Shown here one piece after another: positions 57,601-64,000 of a DNA stretch of 64,000 nt (its first letter is position 1; each line of letters begins with the position of its first letter). Both the position numbers and the translations under genes were made by a program. The notes below the pieces were generated by a model. It did no database searches, had not been told where the DNA came from, and was given only the letters and a program-made list of their open reading frames with translations. The stretch spans positions 62,001 to 126,000 of the forward strand of contig BDIU01000196.1 in NCBI GenBank assembly GCA_002118135.1, read 5' to 3'. This stretch comes from Trebouxia sp. TZW2008 (lineage: Eukaryota > Chlorophyta > Trebouxiophyceae > Trebouxiales > Trebouxiaceae).

Positions 57601-60600
57601 ATGGCATCATAATGTTTGATGCCAATATTCAATGACGTCTGCATCTGCATCTTGAAGCGGTTTGGCAAGTCTGGCAGTGCTCAAGCAGCTGCACACCTGT
57701 AAGCCTATGCCGGCTTCAGACAGTGCAGCCTCAGTGGGGATCTGCTTGGGCTGGGCAGGAGGGTGGGGGTGGGGGTGGGGGTGAGATGAGGTGGCTGCGG
57801 CAGTTGCTCTTGGCTTTGCCTGCAATGCTTTGGCAGGCCTCATGGCAGCTACTGGCCTCTTGCTGGGGGCTGCTGCCCCATCTGCCTCAGAAGCTGCAGG
57901 TGCTGCTACAGCTGACTGATGTAATTGAGCCAGCGCTGCTGCAGCTGCCCATGCTGTTCGTGGAGCTGCAGAGCTGGTCATCTAGCATAGCCTGCGCTGC
58001 CTTGCGCTTGCCACCTGGTGGGTTCGGGGGATTAGATGAAGCGGGTGCTGGGCCCAACAGGGCTGTGTCCCCGTGCTTGGCAAAGTTTGCCAGGCAGGGA
58101 TGAGCTTGAGCATCATGGCTAGCTTTCCCTGCAAGGCAAATTCAAGTAATGATACATCTTGACCTGACTCAAAAACAGCCGGCAGAGGGCTTCCAAAATC
58201 GGTTGACTACTTGTGACTAACTGTGGTACACGGCAGCCGCTGGTGTAGCTGTCCGTCTACTATGTTCCAGGTTTTTGAGGAGCCATTCACACAACAAAGG
58301 GGTGGGACTTGCACAATGCGCTGAAAAAGACAGGCCGGCATATGCATCCTTTTGTGCTACGACTGCGTCGTTTAGCATAGAACCTGCAAAGTAGCAACTC
58401 CTGAAACAACACAGTCATCCCAACACAGACCAGCCTGACCTCTGTAGGGGTGAAGTGCCAGCACCGCTATGCTTCAGAGTGCACTAGGGACAGCCATGTG
58501 CAGCAGACTTTCTTTGCACACCAGCAAATCATGCCTTACTGCCAACACACCAAAGAACAGCCTCACCTGTGTACGTGCTGGGAATGAAGTTGCGCACAGC
58601 CCCAGGACCGCTTTGCCCAAGAGCACATTGGTCATAGGCTTTCGCAGCATCCTCCTCTTCCATAGTGCCAATGAGGTCGTAGTCTCCATTTGGCAGCTGC
58701 AGTCTGGCCTGCCACTGCTGCACCTGCTGGCTCCAGCTCACGCCCAGATAATGTGACACTCGGAAGCCACTGCCACTTTCAACCCTGCTGTCACAAGCAA
58801 TGAGTGTGTTTTGCATAGTCAACACGGGAGCGAAGGGCAAAGAGGCTTCGCCCTGCTAATGCAGTCTGGGCTGCCAATGGTGCACCTCCTGGCTCCAGCA
58901 CACTCCCAAGCAATGAGACATGCAGAAGTCACCTTCACTGCCAATTCTGCAGTCACAAACGCTCAGAGTCTCCATTTGTGTTCCACCCAGGAGCCAGGAG
59001 GTGCAGCAATGGCAGGCCAGACTACACCAGCAGGGCAAAGCCTCCTTGCCTTTCATCCCAGGGTTTGAGTTGACATTGCAAAGAAAGCCCATAGCTGGCC
59101 ATTCAAGGTCTGAGAATGACAGTGGCTTCCATGTGTCACACTACCTGGAGGTTAGGTGGAGCACCCTTACACCCAAGTAGCGTGACAAATGAAAGGCATT
59201 GTCACAATCCAACCTGCAGCAAAAGGCATGTAATGGGCATGTTTTGCTCTATGCTTTCAACCCTGGGATGAAAGGTTGAAGCTGAGTTGAGATTGTAGTC
59301 AGCCATGACCTATTCTTCGCGTGCTGCAGATGGTGGATCTGTTTCAATGCATGTTGAGTTGTAGTTTTAGTGGAAAGGGTCATTATTGTAACACTCTGCC
59401 AAGCCACACAAGCCAGCAATTGCATGGAGAGCAAAGCAGCTGCTCACAGTACGTTGGCCAAGCAGCATGGTGATCCAAGTTTGTTGAAACAGGAACTCTC
59501 GTCAGCTTAGTCTGGCAAGATTAAGCACGTACCTGTTTATGTCGGCTTTCCGCCTCTTGAAGCGAGGTGCCTCTGACGCACTCTTCTTTGCCTCCTCCTG
59601 CAACAACAAGCAACACAGCATCAGCTGCTGACATATATGCAGCAGGCAACCAGAATCTCCGGCACAGCTTACTTCATGCACTCTAGAACAGGTGCTTCAA
59701 CTCCCTCCAAAAAGATTGTCACGGGCGATGCAAACCCTGATTGACTCCAAGCGATGAGCAGCACTTTTGATTCAGGTCACTGACAACGCTATCTGTTGGC
59801 AAGCGAGCAATAACTTCAGTGTTCTCACCTGTTGCCACTGAATGGCCTGTGCCAGAGCATCAAGGCTCTCAGGGATCTCCTCAGGGCTGTAGTCAGCCAC
59901 AGGGAAGTTGAGCCTCTCCTCCTTCACCTTGTCACGTCCATGAAGGGCGATCTGCGCTCTGCAGATGGCAGTCAATTGCAGTTTGGGCGCATGTTGGGCA
60001 GTGATGGGGCAGTTGTGGGCTATGCTAAGTCACCTGGCAAATGGTGATCCAAGAGCAGAGCAAAAGAAGCAAGATCTGTTGCTTTCGATGCCAGGAAGAT
60101 TGTCTGTTGCAGCAAAAGCCACGAGCAGAATATATCAGGATGCTTGAGTCTGCACAGAAGAGAGGATCATGGCCACAATGCAGTCCACACATGCCACATC
60201 CATTAGTGGTGAGACAAATGTTGTGCTGCAAATGCTCTGTTGTTGCCCCATGATCAGTTGCTTAGTGGTGAGAGGCTTAGCTTTGCAATGACTGACAATA
60301 ACCTTCACAGACCACAAGCTGTGCGTCAGATGTGCTTTGGCCTTGGGCAAAGGTCCCTGTGCAAGTACCACCACATAAAATAGACAGCATGGCAACTTGG
60401 GGAGCTTACTTGTCACTTATACGGGCGGCTGCGAGGCTGTGCGGCCAGTACCCCAGGTGCACAGGCTGGTTCACTGTAGGGCTCCAGATCATGACCGCAA
60501 TCCTGCACCCCACAGCACATTACAATCAGCACACAGCATGACACCACATCACAGAGCGTAGACACTGTAGCCTTGTAAGCAGCCTTGTGCACGACAGACT

Positions 60601-63600
60601 TTAGTTTATATAGCAGCATATGCGTTTTGCATTCATGTGTGTCCACAAACGCAGGCACAAGAAGGGTGTTGATCTGCATGAGCTCAGTAGAGACTGCTGA
60701 GTTTGTCAGCACAAGAAGGGTGTTGATCTGCATGAGCTCAGTAGAGACTGCTGAGTTTGTCAGCACAAGAAGGGTGTTGATCTGCATGAGCTCAGTAGAG
60801 ACTGCTGAGTTTGTCAGCAGTTGGTGCAGATTGCTGTTGAAGGTCCTCACCAGCAAACAGTGCAGTGATGATGGGGCTTACAGGAATGATGCATTTGCAT
60901 TGTACGGGCCATATAGCAGGCAGACAGTGTATGATGATACCAAGCATACCTGCCATTCTTCAGAGTAACACCATGTAAATGGCTCTTCTTTGAGTTGCGC
61001 AGTGCTATGCTTGCAGTCGAGGACCTGCTGCGGCTGGCCCCCTGCCCCTGTACAGTAGGCCTGGGGTTGCCTGCTGTAGGCCTCCTTGCTGCCTGGCCGG
61101 CTGCAGTCATGGTCTTGGCATCGGTTCTGATCTCCATCATTGCAGCAGCTGATGATTGCTGCTGTCTGGTGCTTACTTGAGTCTGTTTGCTTGACTTTGG
61201 CAGAGGGTACGTTGCTGTCTTGGCGTTTGCCTGTGTAGTATAGGCTGTCTGCTCTTGATTATGGCGCTGTGGCCTGAAGTGTGTTGGCTCTGGTGTGGCT
61301 TGCTCCCGCAGCATGGTCGCAGCTGTTGCCTGACCCTGCTGGGTAACATTGCAGTTAGAGGCACATCAAACATATCAGAGCAGACAAGTGACAGCCGCAA
61401 CAAAGGCAAGGTTTCTTGTCAGCCTTGGCAGCAGCATCAGTATGCAACAAGCAGACCCAGCTGCAGCCCATTAGCCACACATCAAACACACGTTAGACAT
61501 AGCAGTAATCACAATTGCAAGTGATTGTGCTGACAATGCGGAACAGGTCTGCTGAGCTGCCCAATGCATGGAGCAGCATATTGAGGTGTTGCGTAGAGTG
61601 ATGTCTCTGTGTCACAGCCGGTTCAAAATCTGCCATTTCAGTATCACTTGTGTCATGGTAAGTGATGAGATGTAACAATTGCTGACCTGATGTGGTGGGT
61701 TTGCAGCTTTCGGGGCTGCCGCTGATCGGCTCTTTGGCCTGAAGCCTGTGCTAGCTGCATCTGCCAGTGCAATGTCTGCTAGCGCACAGAGCTTCTCAAA
61801 GGCACCTAGGCCCTCAGCAGCCCCCTCTGCACATGCAAACCACAACTATAAGGCCCATGATTTTTGCGCAATACCTGCCAAACAGCCGCCATCAGCCTGT
61901 CATATACACTCTCAGAGGCTCTCCCTGCATGACAAGAAGCTACACATGTGAGATCTGCTTGCTTGCGCTCTGTATATCTGCAGCTCAAGGAGTAGACTCG
62001 AGTTGATACTTATCTCTGCAGAAGTTGATCTGCATTGTGAGCAACAACAGTAGGAACTATGAACAGCTTTGCATGAGGCGCCGTCACATACACATTGACG
62101 GTCAAACACGCCTAGGGGTTTCAGGACTTCAAACTGATCATCAGTTTAACCTTTCTGCTCACATGTCACTTGGGAACTTCAAATGACACTTGAAGATCTG
62201 GGTTGAACACATTCACATGACAATATAGGATGTCAGCTGCACACTTCCAACCCTTGCATGCATGCCACATAAACTGCAAACAGCATGCTTGCTTGCATGC
62301 ACTCCTCACCTGCAGCATTAGGCACTGCCACCGCTGATTTGGCAGCAGGCCGTGCCTGTCCCATCACTAGCCCCTCCTCGGCAGCTGCAGCAGCTGCAGG
62401 GTCCCTTGCCACCCCCTGACGGGCAGGTGCTGCAGCTGGGGGTCCCTGTCCAAACCTCTGGGGCCTAGGTGCTGCACCTGGGTGCTCCCTTCCCAGCCCC
62501 TGATGGGTGGTGGCTGCAGCTTGGCGACCCCTTCTTGACCCCTGCTGAGCAGGTGCTGCACCTGGGGGGTCCCTTGCCAATCCCTGCCGGCCAGTGGCTG
62601 CAGCTGGGGTTTTCTGACCCACCCCTTGACCTCTGGCTGCTGCTGCTGGGGGGTCCTTCGCCAGCCCCTGGTGGGTGGTGGCTGCAGCTGGCGGGGCCTT
62701 GGCCAACCCTTGATGGGTATCGGCTGCAGCTGGGAATTCCTGACCCACACCCTGGTCTGTAGGTGCTGCAGCTGGGTCCTCAGGCAGATCAAAGAATACC
62801 CAGGCGCCCTTTCGCGTCTGCTTGTAGTGGGCTCTTGGGAGGTTCAGTTGAGCTTCCTCCCCGTATGCCTTCAAAGCACACTTGTCATGCAGCTTGGCGG
62901 CTGCCATGGGGTCAGGGTAGTCGCCACTCAAGCAGGGGACATTGTCTGAGCCCAACACTTGCGCACTCCAGCTGCGCAGGTAGCTGTCATAGTACACCCC
63001 ATGAGGGAATTTTTTGTGCGCCATCCTTCTCAGGCAGGAGGTTGGTGGGTGGTAGGTGATCTTGGGAAATCTCCTCACAGCAGTTGAGCTGCTGGATGTG
63101 GAGGTGACTGCACCAGAGACAGCATGAGCAGGAGTGGCGGTGTTTGAGGCAGTCTCTGTACTGCTGGCAGGCTGGTGTGGAGAGGCTACTGCTGGTCCAC
63201 TTGTAGGGTGGACACCAACTGCAAATCCGTGAGTGGTGTGGCCACTAGCTGCAGCAGCAGTGGCAGTGGCTGCTGTGCTGTGCATGCCAGGACGACCACT
63301 AACATTGGGCCTGACGGAGGGATGGGGCTCCTGAAACTCACCGCGCATTTCTGGCCGCTGCAATGAGCTAACACGTCGGGATGGGTGCCCAGGTGCCATG
63401 GCTGACTGAGAGTGATCTGGCGTGGGTGAAGGTGGCCGAACAGACTGCCTTGCTAGCTGCTGCAAGGGAGCCTTGCCCTTGTCAAGCGCTGCAGCCCTGC
63501 CTGTGGGTGCCTGGCCAGCACTGCTTATTCTTGTGGCCTCAGCGGCATTGGCTATCTCAGACAGGGTCCTCCTGTCATAGGCAGGGTCAGTCCGGGTTCT

Positions 63601-64000
63601 TCCGGCAGTGGCTGTGGTACCCTTGGCTGCTGCAGGGGCTGCAGCCAGGGTCTTGGCTTGATCCCTGGGCTGAGCAGGGGTTGCTTTTGGAATGTGGGCA
63701 CGACTCCTGGGTTCAGCAGGGGTTGCAACTGAGTCAACCCCTTGACCGCTAGACAGGGCAGGAGCAGATGTGGTCTGGGTGACAGACCCCTTGACTACAC
63801 CAGGGGGTGCTGCCATGGTCTTGGCTTGACCCTTGGCCTGGTCAGGGGTGGGTGTGTGGGTACAGGCACGACCCTTAAGTGCAGCAGGGGCTGCAAGGCG
63901 GTCACCTGCCTGACCCTTGGAGAGGGCAGGGGAAGCTTTGGGGTGGGTGCTAGACCCCTGAGCTGCCATGAGGGGTGCTTCCAGAGCATGTGAAAGACCG
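54258..64000 (-). CDS. Four-AP2-domain DNA-binding protein (5' end may lie beyond window)
   Basis: Exons in phase: 62310-63969 (frame still open to the edge), 61687-61826, 60950-61338, 60410-60502, 59829-59958, 59533-59597, 58567-58784, 57697-58128 (with a 49-nt intron), 56945-57136, 55468-55578; then about 54965-55010 and 54258-54477 with one unresolved junction. AP2-type domains: FPHGVYYDSYLRSWSAQVLG (near 63000); SHLHGVTLKNGR, HLGYWPHSLAAARISDK, LNFPVADY (61000-59830); YLGVSWSQQVQQWQARLQL, DAAKAYDQCAL (58780-58570); LYRGLQWDVKKGQWKVCIQV, ILGHFVKQSEAAWAYDAALL (57120-56950). A tail ending in RKQKTGKNGKRQKG is nuclear-signal-like. AP2 domains bind DNA, so a transcriptional regulator is expected. 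The N-terminus is Ala/Pro/Lys-rich. ATG 63969 is used provisionally. Introns hold several ghost-exon arrays. Confidence 0.87.
54575..54632 (+). repeat. AGC repeat and worn third copy of the structured repeat
   Basis: CAGGCATCATAACATGAGCTCCTGT resembles part of the repeat at 25085-25110, and is followed by about ten AGC units. Confidence 0.5.
55335..56115 (-). repeat. Ghost copies of both ends of an AP2-gene exon
   Basis: The true exon is 55468-55578. Its 3' end (CTGCCCCTCACTGCACCCTCACGCCAG|GTAACAG) has a copy at 55345-55385 (CTGCCCCTTATTGCACCCAACCGCCAG|GTAAGAG). Its 5' end (TGCAGGAGGTGAAGGTCACTGCTGC on the minus strand) has copies at about 55670-55705, 55840-55870 and 55970-56000, all with GAGGTGAGGGTGGCTGCTGC or close variants. 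Confidence 0.82.
56540..57012 (-). repeat. Four-copy array of the end of the fourth AP2 exon
   Basis: The 3' end of exon 56945-57136 with its donor (CACCTTGATGAG|GTATGGTGCAATGTC on the minus strand) is repeated at about 56815-56880, 56685-56750 and 56540-56605. Period is about 125-145 bp. The two middle copies are nearly identical over more than 100 bp, so part of the expansion is recent. Confidence 0.9.
57160..57410. repeat. Three-copy repeat, period about 80 bp, in an AP2-gene intron
   Basis: Blocks GTCAGCAAT.TGCT.AATAT, ACTCAACATG.CCAGTGG and ACGCTGGTG.TCATG recur at 57168, 57247 and 57330. Located immediately upstream (on the minus strand) of the fourth AP2 exon's acceptor. Confidence 0.82.
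58685..59225. repeat. Direct and inverted copies of the third AP2 exon
   Basis: The true exon (58567-58784, minus) has a diverged minus-strand copy at 58860-58960 (LGVCWSQEVHHWQPRL against LGVSWSQQVQQWQARL), a plus-strand copy of the same block at 58990-59035, a plus-strand copy of its start at 59125-59160 (GFHVSHYLEV) and a minus-strand one at 59170-59220 (FHLSRYLGV). Only the true exon is intact. Confidence 0.85.
60656..60817. repeat. Three identical 54-bp tandem units in an intron
   Basis: CACAAGAAGGGTGTTGATCT starts at 60656, 60710 and 60764; the three units show no differences that I can see. Period 54 keeps all frames open, creating spurious ORFs on both strands. Confidence 0.95.
62330..62790 (-). 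repeat. Coding 42-bp minisatellite (14-residue repeats) in the AP2 protein
   Basis: About ten consecutive 14-residue units follow the first AP2 domain, each with the pattern QGLAKxPPAAAxxH (variants QGVGQKTPAAATGR, QGLARDPPGAAPAQ, QGLGREHPGAAPRP). They form a low-complexity Ala/Pro/Gln linker. A looser repeat of similar style lies in the N-terminal part at about 63590-63930. Confidence 0.9.

Noticed and set aside
60413..60968. Open frames of 127-147 codons on both strands
   Set aside because: Carried by the 54-bp triple repeat; only 60410-60502 is a real exon on the minus strand.

Overview
The window is nuclear DNA of a green alga, most likely a trebouxiophyte-type chlorophyte. Genes are split into many short exons with GT..AG introns that usually end in TGCAG. 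One product carries a plastid transit-peptide-like N-terminus, another a transit peptide plus a thylakoid-lumen-type signal, and there are AP2-domain proteins and a plant-type DRP2-like dynamin. The species assignment is inference. TGCA and GCATGC words are very common. Exon boundaries were worked out by hand from splice sites and reading phase; where all phases close I say so.

Layout from left to right: two head-to-tail squalene synthase genes on the minus strand (1-7444, the first cut by the window edge); a divergent TMEM50-like membrane protein (7779-8512, +); a SAS6-like (SAS6L) head-domain protein (9026-11238, -); a divergent cyclophilin-like protein (11621-13408, +); a small unknown gene (14509-15329, +); a 13-exon DUF3754/TMEM143-like protein (15446-25915, -); a divergent dynamin-2-like gene that keeps stalk, PH, GED and proline-rich tail but has no GTPase domain (26596-36079, +); a ZNF598/HEL2-like RING and zinc-finger protein spliced in frame to an NFX1-type R3H tail (36679-44161, +); a PD-(D/E)XK-like protein (45319-45909, -); a broken, partly inverted duplicate of the R3H gene tail (46456-47523); an F-box protein (48593-49778, +); an ERICH2-like acidic protein (51260-52163, -); a probable thylakoid-lumen protein (52455-53620, +); and a four-AP2-domain regulator that reaches the right edge (54258-64000, -). 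Several neighbours are divergent pairs with only 0.2-0.7 kb between start codons, so shared promoters are likely.

The most unusual feature is structural. In at least eight places the end of an exon, with its splice site and some flanking intron, has been copied in tandem (sometimes inverted) into the adjoining intron, giving arrays of decoy or 'ghost' exon ends. They occur in the squalene synthase, DUF3754, dynamin-like and AP2 genes. Several introns also hold foldback repeats, one intron begins exactly at the terminal inverted repeat of a 180-bp element, and a structured repeat occurs in two or three dispersed copies. No CRISPR, rRNA, clear tRNA or complete autonomous transposon was seen.
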